From NCBI RefSeq assembly GCF_900476395.1, contig NZ_UIHB01000001.1, forward strand, positions 316,217 to 380,216: 64,000 nucleotides of DNA, in the 5' to 3' direction. Below, piece after piece: positions 44,937 to 53,676 of the stretch. Below the pieces are notes generated by a model that saw only the letters and a program-made list of their open reading frames with translations, was not told the DNA's origin and searched no databases. Within the stretch, counting starts at the first letter, position 1, and every line of letters begins with the position of its first letter. Source of the DNA: Xanthomonas euroxanthea (lineage in GTDB: Bacteria > Pseudomonadota > Gammaproteobacteria > Xanthomonadales > Xanthomonadaceae). The translations under genes were made by a program, and so were the position numbers.

Positions 44937-46517
44937 TCACCACCCGGCCGCCGCACCATCGGAGCGCGGATCGCTTGCCCCGCTGAGCACGCCGTCCACT
45001 TCGCGCACCAGTGCGCCGGCGTGTCCCATCACCGAGGTGTAGGCGGGCAACAGCTCCACCGCATGCCCGGCATCGCGCAGTGCCTGTACCAGTGCCGGAT
45101 CAAAGCGGTCTTCCAGCTTCAGTGACGTGCTGTCTTCGCCCCAGGTGCGGCCGAGCAGCCAGCGTGGTGCGGTGATGGCCTGTTGCAGCGGCATGCCGAA
45201 GCGCGCGTAGCGGGAGAAGATCGCGGCCTGGGTTTGTGGCTGGCCTTCGCCGCCCATGGTGCCGTAGGCCATGACGCGGCCGTCGTCGAAGGTGGCCAGG
45301 GCAGGGTTGAGGGTGTGGAAGGGTTTGCGGCCCGGGGCGAGCGCGTTCCAGCCGTCGGCGGCGAGGCGGAAGCTGCAGCCACGGTTCTGCCAGGTGATGC
45401 CGGTGCGCGGCAGCACCAGGCCGGAGCCGAATTCGAAATAGGTGGACTGGATGCAGCTGACCGCGCGGCCGTGCGCGTCGATGGCGCCGAACCAGACGGT
45501 GTCGCCGGCCTGCGAGGGCTGCGGCCAGGGCAGTGCGCTGCGCATGTCGATGCGTGCGGCGAGCGCATCGAGCGCGGCGCTGTCATCGAGCAGCGCCTGT
45601 GCGTCCAGCGTCATCCAGGCGGGGTCGCCGAGGTGCGCGTCGCGAATCAGGAAGGCCTGTTTGGTGGCTTCGATCAGGCCGTGCAGGTGCGCATAGCTGT
45701 CGGCGTGTTCGGCCTGCAGGCGATCGAACAAGGCAAGGATCAGCAGCGAAGCGAGGCCTTGCGTGGGCGGCGCGTGGTTGTAGAGGCGTGCGCCGTGGAT
45801 GGCGACCGAGAGCGGTACGCTGGGCTCGGCGCGATGACTTGCGAGATCGTGCGCGCGCAGCGGGCTGCCGAGCGCCTGCAGGTCGGCGGCGATGTCCTCG
45901 GCCAGTGCGCCGCGATAGAAACTGTCCAGGCCCTGGTCGGCCAGCCGCTGCAGGGTGTGTGCGAGCTGCGTCTGATACAGCAGTGCGCCTTCGTGCAGCG
46001 GCGCGCCGTGCGGTTCGAAGATGCTGGCGTAGGCACCGGGTTGCACGCGCAGCTCGGCGCTTCTACTGGCGGCGATCTGCGCACCGCCCAGCGTGACCGG
46101 CACGCCGGCACTGGCGTGGTGGATGGCGTCCTGCAACAGGCGCTGCAGCGACAGGCCGCCGCCTGCCTGTTGCAGGGCCAGCGCCCAGCCGGAGACGGTG
46201 CCGGCGACGGTATTGGCCGCGCCCGGGCCGCGCCACGGAATGCTGGCGTGGCCGCGATAGAAGTCCAGGGTCGCAGCCTGTGCAGCACGGCCGCAGGCGT
46301 CGATGGCGTGCACGCGGCCGTCGGGGTCGTGGATCAGCCAGAAGCCGTCGCCACCGATGCCGGTCATGTGCGGGTAGACCACGGCCAGGCAGGCGGCGGT
46401 GGCGACGGCGGCTTCGATGGCGTTGCCGCCGTCGCGCAGCACATCGCGCCCGGCCTGCGCGGCAAGGTGATGCGGGGCCACGACCATGCCGCGGCGTGCG
46501 CGCAAGGTATGCAGCAT
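44937..46517 (-). CDS. hpxW: Oxamate amidohydrolase HpxW-like (gamma-glutamyltransferase fold)
   Basis: The 526-aa Ntn-hydrolase has the family N-terminal RDGGNAIEAAVATAACLAVVYPHMTGIGGDGFW (split 29-60) and the self-processing nucleophile Thr340 in QAGDTVWFGAID, after which the small subunit begins; GGEGQPQTQAAIFSRY follows. There is no signal peptide, unlike periplasmic glutathione-degrading Ggt. Klebsiella HpxW in the uric-acid pathway hydrolyses oxamate to oxalate and ammonia, and the purine context here makes that the best assignment. The ATG overlaps the amidase stop (TGATG), so the pair is coupled. Confidence 0.82.
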   Translation of the reverse strand: MLHTLRARRGMVVAPHHLAAQAGRDVLRDGGNAIEAAVATAACLAVVYPHMTGIGGDGFWLIHDPDGRVHAIDACGRAAQAATLDFYRGHASIPWRGPGAANTVAGTVSGWALALQQAGGGLSLQRLLQDAIHHASAGVPVTLGGAQIAASRSAELRVQPGAYASIFEPHGAPLHEGALLYQTQLAHTLQRLADQGLDSFYRGALAEDIAADLQALGSPLRAHDLASHRAEPSVPLSVAIHGARLYNHAPPTQGLASLLILALFDRLQAEHADSYAHLHGLIEATKQAFLIRDAHLGDPAWMTLDAQALLDDSAALDALAARIDMRSALPWPQPSQAGDTVWFGAIDAHGRAVSCIQSTYFEFGSGLVLPRTGITWQNRGCSFRLAADGWNALAPGRKPFHTLNPALATFDDGRVMAYGTMGGEGQPQTQAAIFSRYARFGMPLQQAITAPRWLLGRTWGEDSTSLKLEDRFDPALVQALRDAGHAVELLPAYTSVMGHAGALVREVDGVLSGASDPRSDGAAAGW

Positions 46518-47977
46518 CAGCGTGTCTCCGCTGGCGGGCTGAAGGCGAGCAGGCCGTCGCGTTCGAGGTGCGCGGCGAGCGCGAACAGGCGGTCTTCGCG
46601 GCCGGGTGCGGCAATCAGCTGCACGCCCAGCGGCAGGCGATCGGGGCGCGGCAACGGCGCGGCCAGCACCGGGCACGCGGCCAGGCCGAGCGGCTGGGTG
46701 AAGATGCCCAGGTTGGCGCGTGCGGACACCGGCAGGCCGTCGATCTGGATGCTGTCCTGGTCGATGCGCGGTGCCACGCAGGGTGTGGCCGGCGCGATCA
46801 ATACATCCACCGTGTCCCAGAGGCGCTGCATGGCCGCGCCAAACCACTGCGCGAAGCGGTGCGCATCGGCCACCGCGCTGGCGGGCAGTTGCAGGCCGGC
46901 GAGCAGGCGGTCGCGGGTGGCCGGGTCGAATTGCTCGGCGTGCGTGCCCAGGCCGGCGCGATGGCGGTGGCCCCCCTCGGCGGCGGTGAGCACGAACGCG
47001 GCGGCGCGGGCGCGCTCTGCGTCGGGGAGTTCGATCAGGGCGGTGCTATTGCAGGCGGTGAGCAATCCGCCCAGGCCGGCGTCCAGCGCGGGATCCAGGT
47101 TGCGCTGGAACCAGCCGCCCAGGCGGGCGATGCGCAAGTTGCCGGCAGTGCAGTGGGCCAGTGGCTGCCCCAGCATCACTTCGTAGACGCGGCGCAGGTC
47201 GGCGATGGAGGTGGCGAACGGGCCCACCACATCCAGCGCATCGACGAAGCCGAACACGCCCTCCAGCGGCAGCGCGCCGTGCGTGGGACGCAGGCCGTAC
47301 ACACCGCACAGCGCGGCAGGCACGCGGATGGAGCCGTTGGTGTCCGAGCCCAGCGCGAATGGCACCAGCCCGGCGGCCACCGCGGCGGCCGAGCCGCCCG
47401 ACGAGCCACCGGCCAGATGACGGTGATCGTGCGGGTTGGCGGTGGTGCCGTAGTGCGCGTTGACGGTGGCAAAGCCGTAGGCGAACTCGTCCATGTTGGC
47501 GGTGCCGACCAGCACCGCGCCGGCATCGCTCAGCCGTTGCACCACGGCCGCATCGCGGCTGGCGGGCACGCACTGCGCACGCACGGCGGCACCAGCGGTA
47601 GTGACCTGGCCGGCGACGTCGAACAGATCCTTGACCACGAACGGCACGCCGGCCAGCGCACCGCCGTCGCTGCCACCGGCCAGCGCGGCCTGCACGCGCG
47701 CGGCATCGGCGGCGGCGCGTGCGGGCAGCAGGCGGGTGATCGCGCGCAGGCTGTCGTTGGCCTGGTTGATGCGCGCCAGCGTCTGGGTGGCATGGCGTGC
47801 GGCCAGCGTGGGCTGGCTGCGGGTGGTGCCGACGATGGAGGCGATCAACCCGCGCGCAGTGGCGGTGTCCGGCGCGGCGGGGCGCGGGGCGTTGAAGCTG
47901 GCGAGCAGCTGCGCGTGGCCACGCAGCACCTCGGTATTGCGATCGATGCCGGCCTGCCACTGCGCTGGAAGTTGCAT
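46517..47977 (-). CDS. hpxY: HpxY/AtzE-like amidase with AtzG-like N-terminal segment
   Basis: The 486-aa amidase-signature enzyme has the Ser-cisSer-Lys machinery: Lys116 in FVVKDLFD, GGSSGGSAAA (190-199) and the DTNGSIRVPA nucleophile region, with AtzE-type NMDEFAYGFATVNAHYGTTANPHD between. AtzE and HpxY work with a small GatC-like subunit (AtzG/HpxX). None is encoded beside it, but residues 3-35 (LPAQWQAGIDRNTEVLRGHAQ and on) look like the end of an AtzG chain fused to the front. With pucG making oxalurate, an oxalurate or carboxy-urea-type amide is a likely substrate. Confidence 0.82.
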   Translation of the reverse strand: MQLPAQWQAGIDRNTEVLRGHAQLLASFNAPRPAAPDTATARGLIASIVGTTRSQPTLAARHATQTLARINQANDSLRAITRLLPARAAADAARVQAALAGGSDGGALAGVPFVVKDLFDVAGQVTTAGAAVRAQCVPASRDAAVVQRLSDAGAVLVGTANMDEFAYGFATVNAHYGTTANPHDHRHLAGGSSGGSAAAVAAGLVPFALGSDTNGSIRVPAALCGVYGLRPTHGALPLEGVFGFVDALDVVGPFATSIADLRRVYEVMLGQPLAHCTAGNLRIARLGGWFQRNLDPALDAGLGGLLTACNSTALIELPDAERARAAAFVLTAAEGGHRHRAGLGTHAEQFDPATRDRLLAGLQLPASAVADAHRFAQWFGAAMQRLWDTVDVLIAPATPCVAPRIDQDSIQIDGLPVSARANLGIFTQPLGLAACPVLAAPLPRPDRLPLGVQLIAAPGREDRLFALAAHLERDGLLAFSPPAETR

Positions 47978-47998
47978 GGGGTCACCTGGTCGAGGGCT

Positions 47999-48028
47999 GG
48001 GAGTCGGGATTTGGGAGTCGGGAGTCGA
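47999..48028. repeat. GGGAGTCG short direct repeats
   Basis: Three close copies of GGGAGTCG(GGA) lie 22 nt upstream of the hpxY start. They are the same style as 22478 and 59461. Confidence 0.55.
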
Positions 48029-48178
48029 TGTCGCGGCCTGCAGGTGGTGCGAATGCGCCGCTGCTGAACCGGCCGGTGGGCTGCGGCGGATGGTGCAGGA
48101 TGCACAGATGCGTCAAGTGAGCTGCGGTTGCTGCCACGACCAAGGTGGATGACAGGCGCGGCGTTTCAGCATTGCCAG

Positions 48179-49330
48179 TCAATCGCCACGGCTCGGGGGC
48201 GCAGCCTCATCCGCGCCTCGGGCATCTTCTCCCGAGGGGAGACTGGGGAGCGGCAAGCCGACTGCCGGTGGTTGCGGCGCAGTGAGGTGGTCGACCAGCA
48301 ATTGCTCGAACGCCGGTACATCCACCGCGTGCACCACCGTCTGCGCCTGCTCGCCCAGCCCCGGTTGATACCCAGGTGCCCACGACAGGATGTCGCCGTA
48401 GCCTGCATCGAAGGCGGTGTTGGTATCGACATAGAGCGTTTCGGTCCGTGTCGCCAGCTCCGGGCGCAGCCATACCGCGGTGGCCAGCTCGTCCCACATC
48501 GGAAAGCCCGGTTCGCGGCGCCGCAATGCGTGGCCGATGCTGGTATCGGCAGCGCTCATGCGCGCAAGCAGGTCGGGCGTGAGTTCGGTTGCGGTCGATG
48601 GGTCCACCGGCACCATGGTGATCTTGCGCCAGGGGGCGCGCATGACGATGCTGGCCGCTTCCGGATCCCAGCGGATATTGAATTCGCGGCGTGGCGAGTT
48701 GACGAACTCGCGTGCGAACTGCTGCGCGCTGATGCTGTTGCGTTGCTGCCGCGGGTTGAGGCTGCCGCCCATGTAGACCAGCTCGCGCGCCAGCGTGGCG
48801 AAGGCCGGATCCAGCGATTGCGCGAGTGCCAGGTTGGTCAACGGGCCGGTGGCAATGATGCTCACCTCGCCCGGATACTGGCGCACCATGCGCAGCATGA
48901 ACAACGCGGCTGGCTCCTCACGCGCGCGCACCACGCTGGGATTGCCCAGTGCCAGCTCCGGCACCACGTCGTGGGCGTGATAGCGCGGCGCGCTCTGCAC
49001 GGTGTCGCCGTCCACCCAGTGCCTGGTCCATGCCCCTTTCCAGACCAGCTTGCCGTAGAGCGCTTCCCAGCGCTCGGTGGCCAGCTCGCTGTTGAGCAGC
49101 GGATGCACCGGGCCGGGCAGCACGGGGATGTCGGCATGACCGGCCAGTTCCAGCAGGCGGCAGGTATGCGCCAGCACCTCGTCGCGCCAGATGTTGCCGC
49201 TGACCGCGCTGATGCCCAGCACCTCGACCTCGGGCGACTGCAACAGCAGCAGCTGCGCAGGCGTGAAGCCATCGATGTCGTCTTCGAGAATGACGCGGCG
49301 TTTGGAGGAGGGGGTGTGCGGGTGAGTCAT
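48179..49330 (-). CDS. Nucleoside hydrolase-like protein with altered active site
   Basis: The 383-aa protein has the inosine-uridine nucleoside hydrolase fold: SPEVEVLGISAVSGN (about 31-45), HADIPVLPGP, SIIATGPLTNLALAQ and YMGGSL are all recognisable. The calcium-binding DxDxxxDD near the N-terminus is replaced by LEDDIDGFT, and the usual catalytic HDP near the C-terminus reads MWDELATAVW, with Trp where His normally sits. It may therefore cleave an unusual ribosyl compound or be a binding protein. The ATG at 49330 gives the family start; one ten codons upstream (49360) is possible. Confidence 0.75.
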   Translation of the reverse strand: MTHPHTPSSKRRVILEDDIDGFTPAQLLLLQSPEVEVLGISAVSGNIWRDEVLAHTCRLLELAGHADIPVLPGPVHPLLNSELATERWEALYGKLVWKGAWTRHWVDGDTVQSAPRYHAHDVVPELALGNPSVVRAREEPAALFMLRMVRQYPGEVSIIATGPLTNLALAQSLDPAFATLARELVYMGGSLNPRQQRNSISAQQFAREFVNSPRREFNIRWDPEAASIVMRAPWRKITMVPVDPSTATELTPDLLARMSAADTSIGHALRRREPGFPMWDELATAVWLRPELATRTETLYVDTNTAFDAGYGDILSWAPGYQPGLGEQAQTVVHAVDVPAFEQLLVDHLTAPQPPAVGLPLPSLPSGEDARGADEAAPPSRGD

Positions 49331-49390
49331 TGCGTTTTTGTCGTGGAAGGTGGGATGCATTGCAGCGGCGATGGATCGGAAGGCGCGTTG

Positions 49391-49458
49391 GCAGGAGCGT
49401 GCCTGCGCGCGATGTGGCGTTACCGGGAAAGCCCGTTCGCGCTCGGGCGCGCTCCTAC
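49391..49458. repeat. REP pair overlapping the 3' end of the adenosine deaminase gene
   Basis: GCAGGAGC (49391-49398) and its near-complement GCTCCTAC (49451-49458) bound two inverted REP units with the GCGCGCGA and GTTCGCGC inner segments. One unit runs into the adenosine deaminase coding sequence, whose stop is at 49420-49422. The same REP family occurs at 56978-57043. Confidence 0.75.
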
Positions 49459-50991
49459 ATGCAACAGCGTGCGTTCGTACTGGGCCAGGTCGGTTTCCAG
49501 CTGCCATTGCAGCCGAGCCTTCTCGCTGCCCTGGCGGAATGCTCGACAGGCAGTATCATCGGTGTCGCGCTGCAACGCGGTGGCGCAGGCCTGCGCAGCG
49601 TTACCGTCGGCATCCCACAGGCTGGCGCCCGGCAGGAAGCTGTAGGTCAGGCCGTTGCGGGCCAGCTGCTTGAGCGTGGGGTAATCGATGCCTTGTTCCT
49701 GCATCGCGCGTTGATACTCATGGGTCATGTCCGCGCGGGAGACGCCGGCATCGTCGGTGGACAGCACCACCGGCACACCGGCGCGCAGATACATCGCCAG
49801 CGGATGCGCGGCGCCTTTGACGCCAAGGATCACATCGTTGCTGGTGAGGTTGATCTCTACCGCAACCTGTTGGTCGCGCATGCGCTGCAGCAGTCCATCG
49901 ACGTCGTCTTCGTAGGGCAGGTCCACGCCGTGCCCGATGCGGCGTGCACCGACATCCACCGCCTGGCGGATGTGCGAGCGCAGTTGCGCCGGCGGCACTA
50001 GGCCCAGTGCCAGCTCGCCGGCATGCAGGGACAGCGGCACGTCGGGATAGCGCGCGGCGAAGAAGCGGAACATCGCCATGTGGCGGGTGTAATCGGCCAG
50101 CGCCACCGGGTTGTCTTCGGGCGCGACGATGTTCAGCGCCACCGCGCGGCTGCCGCCGGCGGCGATCAGCGCGTGCGCCAGCGCCATCTGCCCGAACACC
50201 ATCGGCTGCGGCAACACGCGCAGCACATAAGGCACGTAGCGGTACGTCACCTGGCAGCCGGGACGCGCAGTGGGCTGGTCGCAGTGCAGCACACGGCGCA
50301 CCTGCGCGTCGGTGTCGGCAAGCGCGGCTTGTGCGGCCTGCACCAGGGGCGGCAAGGCATCCTGCAGGGCGCGCAGGTTGGCCGCGTCGTCGTCGCCCTG
50401 CCAGGGCAGGGACTGCATCTGTGTTGCCGCCTGGTCCATCTGTGGCGGGTTGGCGATGATTTCCACATACGGCACGCGGTCGCGCGCGGCCTGTTCCAGC
50501 ACCGCGGCCACGGTGTCGGCAACGCGCATGCGCACCACCGCGTCGAACTTGCCGAAGGTGCTGAAGAACTGGTCGTGTCCGGTGGGCTGCGACGGGCTGG
50601 GCAGGAACTTGCGCATCGACAGGGCATCCACCAGCTGGCCATACAGCGCGGCATTGCGCGTGGCCAGGTCGCGTGCGGGCTCCTGGCCCTTGGCGCACGG
50701 CGGCGCGCGCAGGCTCAGCTCGTCCAGTTGCACGCAGGCGCCATCGTCGCTGGCCCACTGCAGGTAGTCCTCGGCATGCACCGAGCCGGACAGATGATTG
50801 TGCAGGTCGCCGCCCTTGGGCATCGCCTGCAGCCAGGCACGCAGTTGTGCAGGGTGATCGGCGGCGGTGCGCAACAGCTGCGCCACCTGCTGCTCGCGTT
50901 GCTGTGCAGGCAAGGCTTGGTTGCGTGCCTGCGCAGCGGTGGGCAACAGGACGCATAACGCCAAAAGCAGGCTGCGATGAACGATGGACAT
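49420..50991 (-). CDS. Secreted adenosine deaminase (ADGF/ADA2-like)
   Basis: The 523-aa protein has a signal peptide (LLLALCVLLPTAAQARN, cleavage about 22) and a complete adenosine-deaminase metal site: GGDLHNHLSGS (His-x-His, about 62-72), LSLHAGE, RIGHGVDL and STDDAGV. Its length and the N-terminal MPKGGDLHNHLSGS match secreted ADGF-type deaminases rather than cytosolic Add. It would turn extracellular or periplasmic adenosine to inosine. The last dozen or so residues (HVGARPSANGLSR) are encoded by a REP element, so the natural C-terminus was probably extended or replaced. It is in the purine island, minus strand. Confidence 0.85.
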   Translation of the reverse strand: MSIVHRSLLLALCVLLPTAAQARNQALPAQQREQQVAQLLRTAADHPAQLRAWLQAMPKGGDLHNHLSGSVHAEDYLQWASDDGACVQLDELSLRAPPCAKGQEPARDLATRNAALYGQLVDALSMRKFLPSPSQPTGHDQFFSTFGKFDAVVRMRVADTVAAVLEQAARDRVPYVEIIANPPQMDQAATQMQSLPWQGDDDAANLRALQDALPPLVQAAQAALADTDAQVRRVLHCDQPTARPGCQVTYRYVPYVLRVLPQPMVFGQMALAHALIAAGGSRAVALNIVAPEDNPVALADYTRHMAMFRFFAARYPDVPLSLHAGELALGLVPPAQLRSHIRQAVDVGARRIGHGVDLPYEDDVDGLLQRMRDQQVAVEINLTSNDVILGVKGAAHPLAMYLRAGVPVVLSTDDAGVSRADMTHEYQRAMQEQGIDYPTLKQLARNGLTYSFLPGASLWDADGNAAQACATALQRDTDDTACRAFRQGSEKARLQWQLETDLAQYERTLLHVGARPSANGLSR

Positions 50992-51554
50992 GCGTTGGAG
51001 AACTCGGAAAGAAAAAACAATGGCGCAATCACGCCGCCGGTAGACGCAAAGCATGCCTTGCAGCGCGGTGGACGGCCAGCGGTTGAGGTGGTTTAGGTTG
51101 GCACGAGAGATCACGCCGGGCGCACGTTGCACGGGTGAGGCTGCAAGACACCTACGCGTTGCATGACGTAACGCGTGAGTAGCTGCGCATGTCGCCCGCC
51201 AGATGCGGAGCCTGGCTTCCAGCGCTGCGGCTTGCGGACGCGCTGCATTGCATGCTGCGCGTCCGCATAGTTGGCGTGACACGCACAGCGGCGATTGCAA
51301 ACAATCGCGTTGCGTGGATGGAGCGCTCTCCGACGTCGGGCATACGATACGCGCGGGAGCCTGCGCGGTGCGCACTGCATTGCTGTCCCGGACGGACACA
51401 GTGCCCTCGCGACGCTGGGCAGCGTGTCGGGCCCATCGGCATCGCGGGTTGTCATGCGCCGTGGTCGCCGGCTGCATCGGTCAGTGCAGTCGTCACGCGT
51501 GCACAGCCGTGGTGGCAATGTCACTGCTGAGGCAGTCACGACAGACAGGCACCT
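50992..51554. other. Gap between adenosine deaminase and hpxE
   Basis: About 560 bases with no supported gene. It contains a perfect inverted repeat, ACGCGTT-N9-AACGCGT (51154-51176), 163 nt upstream of the adenosine deaminase start, which could be a regulator site for that gene. Confidence 0.4.
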
Positions 51555-52514
51555 TCAAAGATCCAGCACCAGCCGCGGCGTGCGGCTACGCGAACAGCAC
51601 AGCGTGATCTGCCGGTTCTGTGCGTGCTCGCTGTCGCTGAGCACACTGTCGCGGTGGTCGGGCGTTCCGGCAATCACGCCGGTCAGGCAGGCGCCGCACA
51701 TGCCTTGCTCGCAGGACAGCGGTACCTCGATGCCGGCATCCAGCAGCGCGCTGGCGATGCTGCACTCGGCCGGCACCTGCACCACGCGGCCGCTGGCGGC
51801 CAGCTCCACTTCGAAGGCGCTGTCGGCATCGTGGGCCAGGCCGGGTGCGGCGGCGGCGAAGTGTTCGCGGTGCAGTTGCTCGGACGTCCAGCCGTGCGCC
51901 TTGGCGAGCGCCGTGAAATGGTCCATGAAGGCGGCCGGCCCGCACAGGTACAGCTGGTCGCGCGCACGTGCCTGTGCCAGTTCGTCGGGCACATGCACGC
52001 GCGGGCTTTCGCCGCCGTCGCTCAGATGCACCTGCACCTGGCCGTGCGTGAAGCCCTGCTGCAGCCGCTGCCCGAACGCCACGTCGGCGTGCCGGCGCGC
52101 GTAGTAATGCAGCACGAAGGGCTCGCCACGCGCTTCCAGCGCTTCGGCCATCGACAGCAGCGGGGTAATGCCGATGCCGGCGGCCAGCAGGACGTGGCGC
52201 TCTCCCGGATGCAGGGGAAACAGGTTGCGCGGTGTGGAGATGCGCAGGCGGTCGCCGGTGCTCAGCTGCTCGCACAGATGCCGCGAGCCACCGCGCGAAG
52301 CGTCGGCCAGCTTCACGCACAGCAGATAGTGGTCGCGCACATGCGGCGCGCTGGCGATCGAATACTGGCGGATCATGCCGTCGGGCAGATGCAAATCCAC
52401 ATGCGCGCCGGCCTCGAAGGCCGGCAATTGCGCGCCGACCGGCTCCAGCCGGATTGCGCGTTGGCGATGGCCCTGGTCGACGACCTCGGCAACGCGCACC
52501 TCGTGCAACTGCAT
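51555..52514 (-). CDS. hpxE: Ferredoxin reductase component of a Rieske oxygenase, HpxE-like
   Basis: The 319-aa phthalate-dioxygenase-reductase-type protein has an FMN domain with RQYSIASAP (about 48-56), an NAD domain with GIGITPLL and YLCGPAAFMDH, and a C-terminal plant-type 2Fe-2S domain with CEQGMCGACLTG plus LCCS. It passes electrons from NAD(P)H to the Rieske oxygenase encoded 17 nt upstream. HpxE with HpxD oxidises hypoxanthine in Klebsiella; vanillate O-demethylase reductase (VanB) is the alternative on sequence alone. The start has GAGGAG upstream. Confidence 0.78.
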   Translation of the reverse strand: MQLHEVRVAEVVDQGHRQRAIRLEPVGAQLPAFEAGAHVDLHLPDGMIRQYSIASAPHVRDHYLLCVKLADASRGGSRHLCEQLSTGDRLRISTPRNLFPLHPGERHVLLAAGIGITPLLSMAEALEARGEPFVLHYYARRHADVAFGQRLQQGFTHGQVQVHLSDGGESPRVHVPDELAQARARDQLYLCGPAAFMDHFTALAKAHGWTSEQLHREHFAAAAPGLAHDADSAFEVELAASGRVVQVPAECSIASALLDAGIEVPLSCEQGMCGACLTGVIAGTPDHRDSVLSDSEHAQNRQITLCCSRSRTPRLVLDL

Positions 52515-52531
52515 GGCGTGCTCCTCGGCTT

Positions 52532-53584
52532 TCAGCGCAGGAAAAAGTCGCTATAGCCCTGGCTGCGCAGGCCACGGCGATAGGCGATGGAACTGCGGTC
52601 GGCCGGGATATGCACTTCCAGCAGCGGGTCCAGCGGCAGGTATTCGGGGCGCTGCGCCTCGACCATGGCGCGGTCTTCCTCGAACACGCGCAGGTTGAAG
52701 GCGTGCACGTCCTCCACCGGCAGATGGGTGTCGAAGTTGCGCGCAATCGGCACCAGCAGGCGCGTCTTGTGCTTGGACACCGGGCTGGCCGCGTTCATGA
52801 TCACCAGCCGCTTGCCCGGCACCGGGAAGTGGATGGTGAGGGTGGCGGTGAACGGCAGGTGCACCTCGAAATGGCGTAGCCACTGGAAGTCGGGGTCCAC
52901 GTCCGGCAGCGGCATGTCCACCGAATAATTGGCCACCGAGCTCAGATAGTCGGCATTGAAGCCGGTCGGCGTTTCGGTGGTGGTGTAGGCCGGCACCTCG
53001 CGCTTGTCCGGCTGGGCAAAGGTGGCGGTGTGCACGAAGGCGAAATGCGCCACGTCGATGAAGCCTTCCAGCTGGCGCGCGGCACTGCCGCCGATATCGA
53101 ACGCCGGGCAGACGATCTGCTGGAAACCCTCCTCGTCCCAGCCCGGCATTGGCGGGATCTGCACCTCGGCCTCGCTGACGCCGGCCGGTTTGGCCAGGCA
53201 GACCCAGATCAAGCCATAGCGCTCGGCCACCGCATAGGTGTGCAGGCGCATCTTGGCCGGGATGTTCTGATTGGGGCTGGCCGGGATGTGGTTGCAGCGC
53301 CCGCCCGCGCCGAAGCGCAGCCCGTGATAGGCGCAGACCACGCCGCCGCCATCGGCGGTGCCCATGCTTAGCGGCACGCCGCGGTGCGGGCAGACATCGC
53401 GCGCGGCCACCAGCTCCTCGCCCAGCCGGTACAGCACCAGCGGCTCGTCCAGCAGGGTGGCCTTGAATGGCGCCTCGCCCACCTCGCTGCTCAGCGCCAC
53501 CGCGTGCCAGTGCTGGGCCAGGCGTTGCCAATCGGCGGCGGCGAAGGTGCAGTGCAGCGGCAGGGCGGGGACGGCGACATCCAT
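52532..53584 (-). CDS. hpxD: Rieske non-haem iron oxygenase, HpxD-like
   Basis: The 350-aa oxygenase has the Rieske cluster motifs Cys65-Pro-His67 (VCPHRGVPLS) and Cys84-Ala-Tyr-His87 (CAYHGLRF), followed by a VanA-like catalytic domain with GFIDVAHFAFVHTATFA (His facial triad residues). Klebsiella hpxDE, with divergent LysR gene hpxR, oxidises hypoxanthine. Here the same trio (reductase, oxygenase, divergent LysR) sits in a purine-catabolic island, which supports hypoxanthine/xanthine over vanillate. Direct proof of substrate is lacking. Confidence 0.75.
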   Translation of the reverse strand: MDVAVPALPLHCTFAAADWQRLAQHWHAVALSSEVGEAPFKATLLDEPLVLYRLGEELVAARDVCPHRGVPLSMGTADGGGVVCAYHGLRFGAGGRCNHIPASPNQNIPAKMRLHTYAVAERYGLIWVCLAKPAGVSEAEVQIPPMPGWDEEGFQQIVCPAFDIGGSAARQLEGFIDVAHFAFVHTATFAQPDKREVPAYTTTETPTGFNADYLSSVANYSVDMPLPDVDPDFQWLRHFEVHLPFTATLTIHFPVPGKRLVIMNAASPVSKHKTRLLVPIARNFDTHLPVEDVHAFNLRVFEEDRAMVEAQRPEYLPLDPLLEVHIPADRSSIAYRRGLRSQGYSDFFLR

Positions 53585-53676
53585 GGGTCCAGTCTCTGGC
53601 GGAGGGCGGGAGCGGTGCCGGATTGACTCTAGGAAGCCGGGGGTGTGTTATCAAACATCGATTTTCAGCCAAGCCA

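Noticed and set aside
45183-48067. Two long plus-strand frames opposite hpxW and hpxY (667 and 595 codons)
   Set aside because: Both mirror real genes in the opposite strand and lack recognisable domains.
49320-49350. Third copy of the TTGCAAAAAATGC operator upstream of the nucleoside hydrolase gene
   Set aside because: The sequence TTGCGTTTTTGTCG looks similar by eye but does not align with the core in either orientation.
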